A DNA stretch of 64,000 bases, taken from Sphingomonas sp. NFR15. Its GTDB lineage: Bacteria; Pseudomonadota; Alphaproteobacteria; Sphingomonadales; Sphingomonadaceae. The DNA is taken from positions 90,209-154,208 of the forward strand of contig NZ_FMWX01000009.1 in the NCBI RefSeq assembly GCF_900103265.1, written 5' to 3'. This document shows, one piece after another, positions 8,128-17,480 of this stretch; the first letter of the stretch is position 1; each line of letters begins with the position of its first letter. A program made the position numbers and the translations under genes. The notes under the pieces were generated by a model. That model was given only the letters and a program-made list of their open reading frames with translations. It was not told the DNA's origin and ran no database searches.

Positions 8128-9284
8128 TGAAGACGGTTACGATATTGGGGGCGACGGGTTCCGTCGGCCGCTCGACACTCGATCTGGTCGAACGCGAACC
8201 GGACGCGTTCCAGGTTCTCGCGCTGACCGCGCACCGCGACGTCACCAAGCTCGCCGAAGCTGCGGTGCGGACCAACGCCAAGCGCGCCGTGGTCGCCGAC
8301 GAGACCTGTCTGGATGCGCTGCGCACCGCGCTGGCGGGCACCGGTATCGAGGCGGCGGGCGGCGCTCAGGCCGTCCATGACACCGCCGAACTGGGCGCCG
8401 ACGTGACGATGGGCGCGATCGTCGGCTGCGCGGGGCTGGAACCGGTCTTGGCGGCGATCGAGCAGGGCCGCACGGTCATCATCGCCAACAAGGAACCGCT
8501 CGTTTCGGCGGGCGATGTCGTGCTGGCGGCGGCGGCGAAGAGCGGCGCGACGCTGCTACCCGCCGATTCCGAGCACAACGCGATCTTCCAGTGTTTCGAC
8601 GTGACGCGCCCCGGCCGGGTGCGGCGCATCATCCTCACCGCCAGCGGCGGTCCGTTCCGTGACTGGTCGCTCGAGCAAATGGGCGGCGTGAGCGTCGCGC
8701 AGGCGGTCGCCCACCCGAACTGGTCGATGGGCGCGAAAATCTCGATCGATTCGGCGACGATGATGAACAAGGGGCTCGAACTGATCGAGGCGGCGCGCCT
8801 GTTCCCGGTGCCGCACGACGCGATCGAGATCATCCTGCATCGCCAATCGGTGATCCACTCGATGGTCGAATATGTCGATGGCTCGACGCTCGCTCAGCTC
8901 GGGCCACCCGATATGCGCGTGCCGATCGCGAGTTGCCTCGCCTGGCCGGACCGGATGGCGACGCCAATGGCGCCGCTCGATCTCGTCAAGATCGGCCGGC
9001 TCGATTTCGAGGCACCCGACGCGGTACGCTTCCCGGCACTCCGCCTCGCGCGCGAGGCGCTCGACGCGGGCGGCGCACGCCCTGCGATCCTCAACGCAGC
9101 TAACGAAATTGCCGTCGCGGCGTTTCTCGATAGGCAGATCGGCTTCCTCGAAATTGCCGCAATCGTTGAAGATACCTTGGTCCGCTACGATCCGCCCGCG
9201 CCGGGCGCACTCGCCGACGTTCTTGCCGTCGACGCGGAGGCGCGGGTGATCGCGCGTGAGCGAGTGAAGGATTGTGTTGCGTGA
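8127..9284 (+). CDS. dxr: 1-deoxy-D-xylulose 5-phosphate reductoisomerase
   Basis: Second step of the MEP isoprenoid pathway, converting DXP to MEP with NADPH. The NADPH-binding motif GATGSVGRSTLDL sits at the N-terminus; the metal/substrate region ADSEHNAIFQ and SGGPFRDW follow, with SIDSATMMNKGLELIEA in the catalytic domain. Length of 385 aa is normal. It supplies precursors to UppS encoded just upstream. Confidence 0.97.
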   Translation: MKTVTILGATGSVGRSTLDLVEREPDAFQVLALTAHRDVTKLAEAAVRTNAKRAVVADETCLDALRTALAGTGIEAAGGAQAVHDTAELGADVTMGAIVGCAGLEPVLAAIEQGRTVIIANKEPLVSAGDVVLAAAAKSGATLLPADSEHNAIFQCFDVTRPGRVRRIILTASGGPFRDWSLEQMGGVSVAQAVAHPNWSMGAKISIDSATMMNKGLELIEAARLFPVPHDAIEIILHRQSVIHSMVEYVDGSTLAQLGPPDMRVPIASCLAWPDRMATPMAPLDLVKIGRLDFEAPDAVRFPALRLAREALDAGGARPAILNAANEIAVAAFLDRQIGFLEIAAIVEDTLVRYDPPAPGALADVLAVDAEARVIARERVKDCVA

Positions 9285-10414
9285 CCCACAGCCCCGGCTT
9301 TCTGCTGACCGTGCTCGCGTTCGCGCTGGTGATAGGTCCGCTGATTTTCCTGCATGAAATGGGGCATTATCTCGCCGGGCGGCTGTTCGGCGTGAAGATC
9401 GACGCTTTCTCGATCGGCTTCGGCCAAGAGGTGTTCGGCGTCACCGACAAGCGTGGCACGCGCTGGAAATTCTCGTGGATGCAGCTGGGCGGCTACGTGA
9501 AGTTCGCGGGCGACATGAACGCCGCGAGCCAGCCCGGCGCCGACTGGCTACTGCTGCCGCCCGAGGAACGCGCCAGGACGCTGCACGCGCGGCCGGTGTG
9601 GCAGCGCGCGATCGTGGTTGCGGCTGGGCCGATCGCCAATTTCATCGTCGCCGTCATCATCCTGGGCGGGTTCGCGCTGACCTATGGCGTGGACGCCACG
9701 CCGGCGGTGATCGGGGTCGTCGCCCCCAAGAGCGCGGCGGCGAGCGCCGGGCTCCAGCCGGGCGACCGCATCACCAGCCTCGGTGGTCGGGATGTCGGCA
9801 CCTTCGCCGATCTCGCCCAATATACCGTGCTTCGCCCGGATGAGCGCGTGAACATCCGCTTCGAACGCGAGGGCCAGCCGATCAGCCGTGAGGTGACGAT
9901 TGGCGCGCTCGTCCAGCGCGACGCGTTCGGCAATGAATTCCGCAAGGGTTTGCTCGGCATCGGCCCGGCCAAACCGGTGCTGCGTCCGGTCAGCCTGATC
10001 GAAGCACCGCTCGCCGGTGCGAAGATGACCGGGGAAATCCTGCGCGGTACGCTCGACGGGCTCGGCCAGATCCTGACTGGGCGGCGGTCGGTGGACGAGC
10101 TTGGCGGGCCATTGCGTATCGCCAAAGTGTCGGGCGAGCAGCTTTCGCTCGGCGCCCCTGCGCTCATTTGGATGATCGCGGTAATCTCGATTAACCTGGG
10201 ATTCATCAACCTCTTGCCAGTCCCTGTGCTCGATGGCGGGCACTTGTTTTTCTATGCGATAGAAGCGATCCGGCGCCGTCCGGTGCCGATCCACGTACAG
10301 GAATGGGCTTTCCGTGGCGGGCTTGCGGCGATGCTGGCCTTGATGTTGATGGTGACGTTCAACGATCTGGGATCGTTTGGGCTCTGGAAAAACCTCACCG
10401 GCTTGATCGGCTGA
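9281..10414 (+). CDS. rseP: Site-2 intramembrane zinc metalloprotease RseP
   Basis: Cleaves transmembrane segments of anti-sigma factors and remnant signal peptides. The first helix holds the zinc site HEMGH (His25, Glu26, His29); a PDZ domain spans about residues 120-200 (GLQPGDRITSLGGRDV); the second active-site motif LLPVPVLDGGHL lies near the C-terminus. GTG 9281 is preferred because it overlaps the dxr stop by 4 bp and gives MTHSPGFLL; a TTG 9 bp earlier is possible. It sits immediately before bamA as in most Proteobacteria. 377 aa. Confidence 0.95.
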   Translation: MTHSPGFLLTVLAFALVIGPLIFLHEMGHYLAGRLFGVKIDAFSIGFGQEVFGVTDKRGTRWKFSWMQLGGYVKFAGDMNAASQPGADWLLLPPEERARTLHARPVWQRAIVVAAGPIANFIVAVIILGGFALTYGVDATPAVIGVVAPKSAAASAGLQPGDRITSLGGRDVGTFADLAQYTVLRPDERVNIRFEREGQPISREVTIGALVQRDAFGNEFRKGLLGIGPAKPVLRPVSLIEAPLAGAKMTGEILRGTLDGLGQILTGRRSVDELGGPLRIAKVSGEQLSLGAPALIWMIAVISINLGFINLLPVPVLDGGHLFFYAIEAIRRRPVPIHVQEWAFRGGLAAMLALMLMVTFNDLGSFGLWKNLTGLIG

Positions 10415-10482
10415 CGAAGGTGGGGCAGGGCGGGTTCGCGGTGTTGCGGTCCGCGAGTATTTTCTCCGATTTGGGGTGGGAA

Positions 10483-13281
10483 GTGACAGCGATCAAGGTT
10501 TCGACGTTCGGAAAGCATGCGCTCGTCACGCTTCTGGCGGGTACGGTGCTTTCCACGATGCCGAGCGCGGCCGACGCCCAGGGCGGCATGCGCGGCGGGC
10601 ATCGTGGCGGTGGTCAGCGCGGCGCGGACCCGCGCGGTGCGGCGCAGCCGATTCCGATGCCGCCAGCGCCGACGACCGGTGCGGCGGTGGTGGTCAGCGA
10701 TCCCAACGCCAAGAAGATCCTCACGCTCCGCGTCGAAGGCTCGCAGCGCATCGAACCGGAGACGGTGCTATCTTACACGCGGCTGCGCGTCGGCATCGCC
10801 TACAACAACGAATTGCTCGATCAGGCGATCAAGGATCTGCTGGCGAGCGACCTGTTCGCCGACGTGTCGATCAGCGGTGTCGAGAGCGGCAACATCGTGC
10901 TGCGCGTGCGCGAGAACCCGATCATCAACCGGGTGATCCTGGAGGGCAACAAGCGCCTGAAGGAAGACAAGATCACCAAGGAGATCAAGCTCAAGCCGCG
11001 CCAGATCTTCACGCGGACCGCCGTCCGGCAGGACGTCGCGCGGATCGTCGAACTGTACCGCCGTCAGGGCCGGTTCGCGGCGGCGATCGAACCGAAGATG
11101 GTCACGCTCGACCAGAATCGTGTCGATATCATCTTCGAGATCAACGAGGGGCCGAAATCCAAGGTCCGGCAGATCAACATCCTCGGCAACGAGGTGTTCT
11201 CCGACAAGACGCTGCGCGGCCAGATGGCCACCAAGGAAGCGCGGCTCACGACCCTGCTCAGCTCGAACACGAGCTACGATCAGGATCGCCTCGCCTACGA
11301 CCAGCAGAAGATGCGTCAGTTCTATCTGACCAACGGCTATGCCGACTTCCGCGTCACCTCAGCTGTCGCCGAGCTTACGCCCGACAAGAAGGACTTCATC
11401 ATCACCTACGTGGTTGAGGAAGGGAAGCGTTACAAGTTCGGCGACGTGACGGTCGATAGCGACATTCGCGACTTCGACGGCAAGAAGGTCGCGGCTGGTC
11501 TCTCGATCAAGAAGGGCGACTGGTATGACGCCAAGAAGGTCGAGGACACGGTCGACAGCCTGAACCAGTCGGCTGGTCTGGTCGGCTACGCTTTCGCCGA
11601 CACGAACCCCGAATTCAACCGCGACAAAGACACGCTGACGATGGGGATCAATTTCCACATCGCCGAAGCCAAGCGCAGTTATGTCGAGCGGATCAACGTG
11701 ACCGGCAACACGCAGACGCAGGACAAGGTGGTTCGCCGGGAAATCCGCGTCGCCGAGGGTGACGCGTTCAACAGCTTCCAGGTCAAGCGCTCGCAGGACC
11801 GCATCAACTCGCTCGGCTATTTCCAGGACAAGTTCGAGATCAAGCAGAGCCAAGGCTCGGCGCCCGACCGGGTGGTCCTCGACGCCAACGTCGAGGAAAA
11901 ATCGACCGGGGAGCTGTCGCTGTCCGCCGGCTATTCGAGCCTCGAGAGCTTCATCATCCAGGCGTCGATCACGCAGCGCAACTTTCGCGGCAAGGGACAG
12001 GAACTGCGCGCCAGCGTCAACTATTCGAGCTATTCGAAGTCGGTCAACCTGGGCTTCACCGAGCCATATCTTTTCAACAAGAACATCGCCATCGGCGGCG
12101 ATATCTTCCGGCGCGATTACAACGCGTTCAACTATGTCGGCGATCAGCGCCAGACGACCTACACGCAGGTCTCGACCGGCTTCCAGATCCGCTCGGGCGT
12201 GCCGCTCACCGAATATTGGTCGCTTGCGGCGCGCTATGGCCTCACCTATGATGAGGTCGGTCTCGACAGGCAATATTTCAACTCCGACGGCAGTTGTAAC
12301 GTCCTCGCCGCCGGCAGCTATCTGTGCCAGGCGATCGGCAACCGCTGGACGTCGTCGGTCGGCTATTCGCTGATCTTCGATTCGCTCAACAGCCGCTTGC
12401 GGCCCACGGCGGGGCAGAAGTTCAGTCTCAGCCAGGATTTCGCCGGGTTGGGCGGGGACGTCCGCTACGTTCGCACGCGCGTCGATGCGACGAAGTACAA
12501 GAACCTCGGTGCGGGCTTCATCGGCTCGCTGCATGTCGAAGGCGGCTACATCTTCTCGCTCGAAGGCAAGAAGCCGGCGGGCGTCGACAAGGTGCGGATC
12601 ACCGACCGCTTCTACCTCGGCGAGCCTGATTTCCCCGGTTTCGACATCCGCGGCGTCGGTCCTCGCGTGACGCGCACGCCGTACACCACCGACGCCTCGG
12701 GCAAGCAGATTCTCGTCACCGACCGGAACAGCATCGTCGACGACGCGTTGGGCGGGAACAAATATTACGTCGGTCGGCTCGAGGTGCAGATCCCGCTCGG
12801 TTCGGGTGCGCGTGAACTCGGCCTGCGGCCGTCGATCTACGTTCAGGCGGGCGCGTTGTGGGGCGTGACCAAACCGCTTGCGACCGCCAGTTTCCCAACC
12901 ACGATCGACCCCGTCACGGGCCGCGCCACCGTGCTTCCGCTGGTTCAGCAGGCGCTCGACAGCCAAACCGGCAAGCCGCTTTTTGCGGTGCCTTCGACGG
13001 ATGCGACCAACGGCGGACTCACCACGACATGCCAGATCGGCTATGCGGCGCCCGGCGGCACGTGCGTCGGCTCGTCGGTCAACACCGCGGTGACGACCAC
13101 GACCGCGCCGTTCCTGGAACAGTTCCTGGGCAACTCGGCGCAGCCGCGCGTTTCGGTCGGCGCTGGCGTGAACTGGAACTCGCCGTTCGGACCGCTTCGG
13201 ATCGACGTCGCTTACGCTCTCATGAAGGTGAAGGGCGACGATACCAAGCTTGTTACATTCAACGTAGGGACACAATTCTGA
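10483..13281 (+). CDS. bamA: Outer membrane protein assembly factor BamA
   Basis: Central channel of the BAM complex that folds beta-barrel proteins into the outer membrane. From GTG 10483 the product is 932 aa with a signal peptide ending around ADAQ (residue 34), a His/Gly/Arg-rich linker, five POTRA domains (about 75-420) and a C-terminal 16-strand barrel ending in Phe (NVGTQF), the usual BAM signal. It is longer than the E. coli protein (810 aa), mainly through a low-complexity N-terminal linker and a Thr-rich barrel loop with paired cysteines near residue 850. The open frame upstream to 10303 lacks a signal peptide and was not used. Confidence 0.94.
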   Translation: MTAIKVSTFGKHALVTLLAGTVLSTMPSAADAQGGMRGGHRGGGQRGADPRGAAQPIPMPPAPTTGAAVVVSDPNAKKILTLRVEGSQRIEPETVLSYTRLRVGIAYNNELLDQAIKDLLASDLFADVSISGVESGNIVLRVRENPIINRVILEGNKRLKEDKITKEIKLKPRQIFTRTAVRQDVARIVELYRRQGRFAAAIEPKMVTLDQNRVDIIFEINEGPKSKVRQINILGNEVFSDKTLRGQMATKEARLTTLLSSNTSYDQDRLAYDQQKMRQFYLTNGYADFRVTSAVAELTPDKKDFIITYVVEEGKRYKFGDVTVDSDIRDFDGKKVAAGLSIKKGDWYDAKKVEDTVDSLNQSAGLVGYAFADTNPEFNRDKDTLTMGINFHIAEAKRSYVERINVTGNTQTQDKVVRREIRVAEGDAFNSFQVKRSQDRINSLGYFQDKFEIKQSQGSAPDRVVLDANVEEKSTGELSLSAGYSSLESFIIQASITQRNFRGKGQELRASVNYSSYSKSVNLGFTEPYLFNKNIAIGGDIFRRDYNAFNYVGDQRQTTYTQVSTGFQIRSGVPLTEYWSLAARYGLTYDEVGLDRQYFNSDGSCNVLAAGSYLCQAIGNRWTSSVGYSLIFDSLNSRLRPTAGQKFSLSQDFAGLGGDVRYVRTRVDATKYKNLGAGFIGSLHVEGGYIFSLEGKKPAGVDKVRITDRFYLGEPDFPGFDIRGVGPRVTRTPYTTDASGKQILVTDRNSIVDDALGGNKYYVGRLEVQIPLGSGARELGLRPSIYVQAGALWGVTKPLATASFPTTIDPVTGRATVLPLVQQALDSQTGKPLFAVPSTDATNGGLTTTCQIGYAAPGGTCVGSSVNTAVTTTTAPFLEQFLGNSAQPRVSVGAGVNWNSPFGPLRIDVAYALMKVKGDDTKLVTFNVGTQF

Positions 13282-14006
13282 TGAACACGTTCAAGAAGCT
13301 CCTGATCGGCGGCGCCGTCGTCGTTCCGGCCGCATTCGCAGCCACCACGGCCACCGCGCAGGTTTCGGGCATCGCCTTTTCCGATCCGGAGTCGGTGATC
13401 CTCAGCGCCAAGGCGCTCGACGCCGCGAACCAGACGATCGCGACCACCTACAAGGCGCAACTCGATCAGGCGCGTGCGCGGCAGCAGGCGCTCGATACCG
13501 AGTTGCAGGCACTGATCGCTCCGATCGATACCAACAAGGACAAGCAGCTTTCCGACGCCGAAGTGCAGGCCGCGCAGGCCGCCAAGAACCCGGCGCTCGC
13601 CAAGCTCGAAGCGGCGCAGAAGGCTGGCCAGCAGGAAGTCGGCCGCTTGCGCCAGCCCGCGACGCTCGCCCAGGCCTATGCGATCGAGCAGATCGCGATG
13701 AAGTATGATGCCGCGATGAAGGCCGTGGTCGCCGCCAAGAAGGTGAGCTTGCTGCTTTCGGCCGGCACGATCCAGTACAACGCGCCGGACGCCGATCTGA
13801 CCGACGAGATCAAGGCTGAACTCGACCGCCAGACGCCGACCGTCTCGGTCACGCCGCCCGCCAACTGGCAGCCGAGCCAGCAGACGGGCCAGCTCTTCCA
13901 GCGCTATCAGCAACTCGTCTATTACAGCGCGATGCAGCGCCAGCAGGGTGCGGCGGCCGCACCGGGCGCCGCTACGCCGGCCAAGCCCGCGCCGCAGGGT
14001 CGTTGA
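13281..14006 (+). CDS. skp: OmpH/Skp-family periplasmic chaperone with an EF-hand-like loop
   Basis: Probable periplasmic holdase for outer-membrane proteins, coupled to bamA by a TGATG junction. Signal peptide residues 1-27 (ending TATAQ), then long Gln/Ala-rich helices typical of Skp tentacles, and a Pro/Ala-rich tail. At 241 aa it is longer than classical Skp (about 160). Residues 83-94 read DTNKDKQLSDAE, matching a canonical EF-hand loop at positions 1, 3, 5, 7, 9 and 12, which Skp does not normally contain. The Skp assignment rests on context and helix pattern; sequence identity is low. Confidence 0.75.
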   Translation: MNTFKKLLIGGAVVVPAAFAATTATAQVSGIAFSDPESVILSAKALDAANQTIATTYKAQLDQARARQQALDTELQALIAPIDTNKDKQLSDAEVQAAQAAKNPALAKLEAAQKAGQQEVGRLRQPATLAQAYAIEQIAMKYDAAMKAVVAAKKVSLLLSAGTIQYNAPDADLTDEIKAELDRQTPTVSVTPPANWQPSQQTGQLFQRYQQLVYYSAMQRQQGAAAAPGAATPAKPAPQGR

Positions 14007-14016
14007 TCGCCACGCG

Positions 14017-14493
14017 ATGACTGACGCAGCCGAAGTCCGCACCACCGGCCCGCTCGATATCGCGCGGATCATGGCGGCGCTGCCGCATCGCTATCCGATG
14101 CTGCTGGTCGATCGTGTCGAGGAGATCATCCTCGACCGGTCGATCACGGCAATCAAGGCGGTGACGATCAACGAGGGCTTCTTCCAGGGACATTTCCCCG
14201 GTCGCCCGATTATGCCGGGCGTGCTGATCGTCGAGGCGCTGGCGCAAGCCGCCGGCGTGCTCGCGGTCGAGAGTCTCGGCCTCGCCGGGTCGGGCAAGCT
14301 CGTGTACTTCATGGCGATCGACGGCGCGAAGTTCCGCAAGCCGGTCGAGCCGGGCGTGTTGCTCAAGCTCGAGGTCGAATTCGTCCAGAAGCGCAGCAGC
14401 GTCTGCAAGTTCGCTGGGAGAGCGACGATCGACGGGCAGCTCGCGGCGGAAGCGAACTTCACCGCAATGATCGCCGATCCGCCCAAGGCATAG
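14017..14493 (+). CDS. fabZ: 3-hydroxyacyl-[acyl-carrier-protein] dehydratase FabZ
   Basis: Dehydrates 3-hydroxyacyl-ACP in fatty-acid elongation. The hot-dog-fold active-site helix region GHFPGRPIMPGVLIVEALAQ carries the catalytic His and Glu near residues 65-80; PHRYPMLLVDRV precedes it. 158 aa is normal. In most Gram-negatives fabZ lies among lpxD, lpxA and lpxB; here it follows skp directly and none of those genes is nearby. Confidence 0.96.
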   Translation: MTDAAEVRTTGPLDIARIMAALPHRYPMLLVDRVEEIILDRSITAIKAVTINEGFFQGHFPGRPIMPGVLIVEALAQAAGVLAVESLGLAGSGKLVYFMAIDGAKFRKPVEPGVLLKLEVEFVQKRSSVCKFAGRATIDGQLAAEANFTAMIADPPKA

Positions 14494-14498
14494 CGTTC

Positions 14499-14717
14499 GT
14501 GAGCGCGCTGACCTGGTTCGGGCTGCTTGCGCTGTCCTTCACCTTGGTGTGTTACGCTCTGGAAAGCCGGTCGTCGTGGTGGACGCTCGGCTTCGCCGCC
14601 GGTTGCGTGCTCGGGTCGATTTACGGCTTCCTGCAGGGTGCGTGGCCGTTCGGCGTGGTCGAGGCTATCTGGGCGGTGGTGGCGCTGCGACGCTGGCTCG
14701 CGCTGCGTAACGCCTGA
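14499..14717 (+). CDS. Small two-helix membrane protein, function unknown
   Basis: From GTG 14499, five bases after the fabZ stop, the product is 72 aa with hydrophobic segments at about 5-20 and 30-60 (LALSFTLVCYALESRSSWW). It is probably translated with fabZ. I do not recognise the family; a loose resemblance to short sugar-transporter-like membrane proteins is not enough to name it. Confidence 0.55.
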   Translation: MSALTWFGLLALSFTLVCYALESRSSWWTLGFAAGCVLGSIYGFLQGAWPFGVVEAIWAVVALRRWLALRNA

Positions 14718-14757
14718 GTTGCACTGCCCGCGCGGCTCTGATAGGGGCCGCGCCTTC

Positions 14758-14783
14758 GCCGCTGGTCGGAAACCAGCGGCTTT
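14758..14783 (+). promoter_or_regulatory. Hairpin in the rpmE leader
   Basis: GCCGCTGGT (14758-14766) pairs perfectly with ACCAGCGGC (14772-14780) around a CGGAA loop, followed by TTT. It lies 18 nt before the rpmE start. It could terminate the fabZ transcript, or serve as an L31 leader structure that controls rpmE. Sequence alone does not decide between them. Confidence 0.5.
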
Positions 14784-14798
14784 CACCGGAGATACGAC

Positions 14799-15032
14799 GT
14801 GAAGAGCAACATCCACCCCGATTACCACATGATCAAGATCCAGATGACCGACGGCACCACGTTCGAGACGCGCTCGACCTGGGGCAAGGAAGGCGATCTG
14901 ATGCAGCTTGAAATCGATCCGCTCGCGCATCCGGCGTGGACCGGCGGCAAGGGGCAGATGCTCGACGCGGGCGGTCAGGTCGCACGCTTCAACAAGCGGT
15001 TTGGCGGCTTGTCGCTCTCCGGCAAGAAGTAA
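14799..15032 (+). CDS. rpmE: 50S ribosomal protein L31, zinc-independent form
   Basis: Large-subunit protein bridging to the 30S head. GTG 14799 gives 77 aa (MKSNIHPDYHMIKIQMTDGT). The four cysteines of zinc-binding (C+) L31 are absent, so this is the cysteine-free type. The short GGLSLSGKK tail is typical of alphaproteobacterial L31. Confidence 0.93.
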   Translation: MKSNIHPDYHMIKIQMTDGTTFETRSTWGKEGDLMQLEIDPLAHPAWTGGKGQMLDAGGQVARFNKRFGGLSLSGKK

Positions 15033-15266
15033 GCCTTTCGTCGGCGGTCACGGCGGCAACGCTCGCCAGATCACCGGCAAACTCGACATTGTGGCCGCCG
15101 CCGCGCACGCTTCGTTTGACCACGATCGGTGTGCGGCGGCGTTCGCGTATCTGCTATGTGCATGATATCGCAAGGCCCCGGGGTGACGGCGGGGCGGGGC
15201 GTGGATCCGCCGACATGAACGATTAGTGTGTTTTCTTTGCAACGGCGACGTTGTAAGGAAAACACG

Positions 15267-17477
15267 ATGGTGTTGCGCGTAGCCTCGAGTTCCAAAGACC
15301 GCGTATTTCGGTTCCCCGAATTCGCCGCCGCGATGGAGCTGGCGGCGCTGGCGATCATGGTCGCCATCTCGATCGCGACCTACTCCGTCATCCGCACGCA
15401 CGCCCTGACGGAGCGTATGGTGCCGCCGGCGTTGAGCGCGTTTCTGCTGCTCGCCAACTTGCTGCCGCTGGTCGCGCTCATCATCCTCGCCGGCCGGCGC
15501 ATCGCACGGCATCGCGCCCAGCGTTCGGCGGTGGCGGGGGGCGGCCAGCTCCACGTTCGGCTGGTGGCGATCTTCTCGCTACTGGCGAGCATCCCGATCG
15601 TGCTGACGGTGATCGCCGCCTCGTTCATGTTTCAGTCGGGCATCGAGTTCTGGGTTTCCGACCGGGCGCGCAGTTCGTTCGAAGCCTCGATGAATATGGT
15701 CCGCGATTCGCAGCGTGAGATCATCACGCGCTGGTCGAACGAAGGGCGCGTGATGGCGGCGGATATCGCGAGCGAGGCCGCGCAAATTCCCGTCGGCTCG
15801 CCGCGCTTCCCGACGTTCCTGCAATATCAGACCTATCAACGCAGTCTCAGTCAGGCCGCTGTGTTCCGCTATACTCCCGAGGCGGGGATCGAGCCGATCA
15901 CGGTGGTGGCGGTGCCCGATCTCGCCGTCCTCGCCAAGCGCGCCGACCCGAAGATCCTGAGCATCGTCAAACGGCAGAACCGTGCCTATGTCGATCTCGC
16001 CAAGGATATGGTGTGGGTCGTCACCGCCCTGCCGGGGTCCGACAACCTGTATTTGTATGTCGGTACCGGCGAGAACGCGGACTTCCTCAACCAGCAGCAT
16101 GTTGCCGCCGAGGATGTGCTCAAGGATTACCGCGGTATTCAGTCGCGCGCGCGCGCGCTGCAACTCCAGTTCAACGCCGCGCTGTTCGCAGTGGCGCTGC
16201 TGATCGTCGGTGTCGCTGTGTGGATCGCGCTGACCGTCGCCGACCGGCTGGTCCGGCCGATCGACGAACTGGTCGGTGCCGCGCGGCTGATCGCCGACGG
16301 CGATCTCACCGCGCGCGTGCCCGAGCGCGAGGAACGCGACGAGGTCGGCACGCTCGCCAACGCGTTCAACCAGATGACGAGCCGGTTGCAGGCACAGACC
16401 AGCGCGCTCGAGAGCCGCAGGGCGCTGATCGAAGCGGTGATGTCGGGCGTTACCGCCGGGGTCATCTCGATCTCGCACGACGGCACCATCCGCCTCATCA
16501 ACCGTTCGGCGGCGACCTTGCTCAAGACTGGTGAGGACAATCTCGTCGGCAAACCGCTATCGCTCGTGTCGCCCGAACTCGGCGCGTTGATCGCGAGCGA
16601 AGACCGCGAGGCGATCGTCGAGGTGGATGCGACCGGCGAGGCCAAGACGCTCGCTGTGAAGATCACCCGCGCGGGCGAGGGGCCGATCCTGACCTTCGAC
16701 GATATAACCGGCCAATTGCTCGATCAGCGCCGCGCCGCATGGTCGGACGTGGCGCGCCGGATCGCGCATGAAATCAAAAATCCGCTCACCCCGATCCAGC
16801 TTGCCGCCGAGCGGCTGCAACGCCGCTACGGCAAGCAGATCCCGGCGGATGACGGCACGTTCGCGCGGCTGACCGACACGATCGTCCGGCAAGTGGGCGA
16901 CCTGCGGCGGATGGTGGACGAATTCTCCTCGTTCGCACGCATGCCCAAGCCGGTGTTTCGCAGCGAATCCCTGCTCGACATCGCGCGACAGACCCTGTTC
17001 CTGCATGAGGTCGCGCACCCCACGATCCGGTTCATGCTCCAATATGACGAGCCCGGGCCGATGCTCGTGTGCGACCGCCGTCAGATCGGCCAGGCCCTCA
17101 CCAACATCGTCAAGAACGCGGTGGAGGCGATCGAGGCGAAAGGCGAGGGCGCGGCGGGCGCTGTGTCGATGATGCTCACGCAGGAAGCCGACGCCGCCAC
17201 GATCGTCGTTCGAGACAGCGGCATCGGCCTCCCCGCGGCGCGGGACCGGATCGTCGAACCCTATGTAACGACGCGCGCGCGCGGAACGGGGCTCGGGCTG
17301 GCGATCGTCAAGAAGATCGTCGAGGAGCATTTCGGCACGATCAGCTTCGCCGACAACGAAGGCGGCGGCACCTGCGTGACGATCCGCTTCGATACCGTGG
17401 CGCTCGCCGCGCTGGACGCCGGGGAGGCACCCGCCTCCGAAAGCCGCGCGCCCGACTACAACCAGAACCGGACCTGA
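15267..17477 (+). CDS. ntrY: Nitrogen-regulation sensor histidine kinase NtrY
   Basis: Membrane kinase of the NtrYX pair, linked in alphaproteobacteria to nitrogen metabolism, redox state and envelope functions. The 736-aa protein has three N-terminal transmembrane helices (about 22-42, 55-75, 97-118), a periplasmic segment, a fourth helix near 300-325, then HAMP, a PAS domain and a HisKA domain with phospho-acceptor His501 in IAHEIKNPLTPIQL, and a HATPase domain (GTGLGLAIVKKIVEEH). ATG 15267 is preferred because AAGGAAAACACG precedes it. ntrX follows after 3 bp. ntrB and ntrC, which often lie upstream in other alphas, are absent here. Confidence 0.92.
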   Translation: MVLRVASSSKDRVFRFPEFAAAMELAALAIMVAISIATYSVIRTHALTERMVPPALSAFLLLANLLPLVALIILAGRRIARHRAQRSAVAGGGQLHVRLVAIFSLLASIPIVLTVIAASFMFQSGIEFWVSDRARSSFEASMNMVRDSQREIITRWSNEGRVMAADIASEAAQIPVGSPRFPTFLQYQTYQRSLSQAAVFRYTPEAGIEPITVVAVPDLAVLAKRADPKILSIVKRQNRAYVDLAKDMVWVVTALPGSDNLYLYVGTGENADFLNQQHVAAEDVLKDYRGIQSRARALQLQFNAALFAVALLIVGVAVWIALTVADRLVRPIDELVGAARLIADGDLTARVPEREERDEVGTLANAFNQMTSRLQAQTSALESRRALIEAVMSGVTAGVISISHDGTIRLINRSAATLLKTGEDNLVGKPLSLVSPELGALIASEDREAIVEVDATGEAKTLAVKITRAGEGPILTFDDITGQLLDQRRAAWSDVARRIAHEIKNPLTPIQLAAERLQRRYGKQIPADDGTFARLTDTIVRQVGDLRRMVDEFSSFARMPKPVFRSESLLDIARQTLFLHEVAHPTIRFMLQYDEPGPMLVCDRRQIGQALTNIVKNAVEAIEAKGEGAAGAVSMMLTQEADAATIVVRDSGIGLPAARDRIVEPYVTTRARGTGLGLAIVKKIVEEHFGTISFADNEGGGTCVTIRFDTVALAALDAGEAPASESRAPDYNQNRT

Positions 17478-17480
17478 CCT

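Noticed and set aside
10303..10482. An N-terminal extension of BamA by 60 residues
   Set aside because: It overlaps rseP, has no signal peptide, and a proper signal peptide begins at 10483.
11359..13275. A 638-codon open frame antisense to bamA
   Set aside because: GC-rich mirror frame, His/Arg/Asp-biased, no family features, no start context; bamA explains the region.
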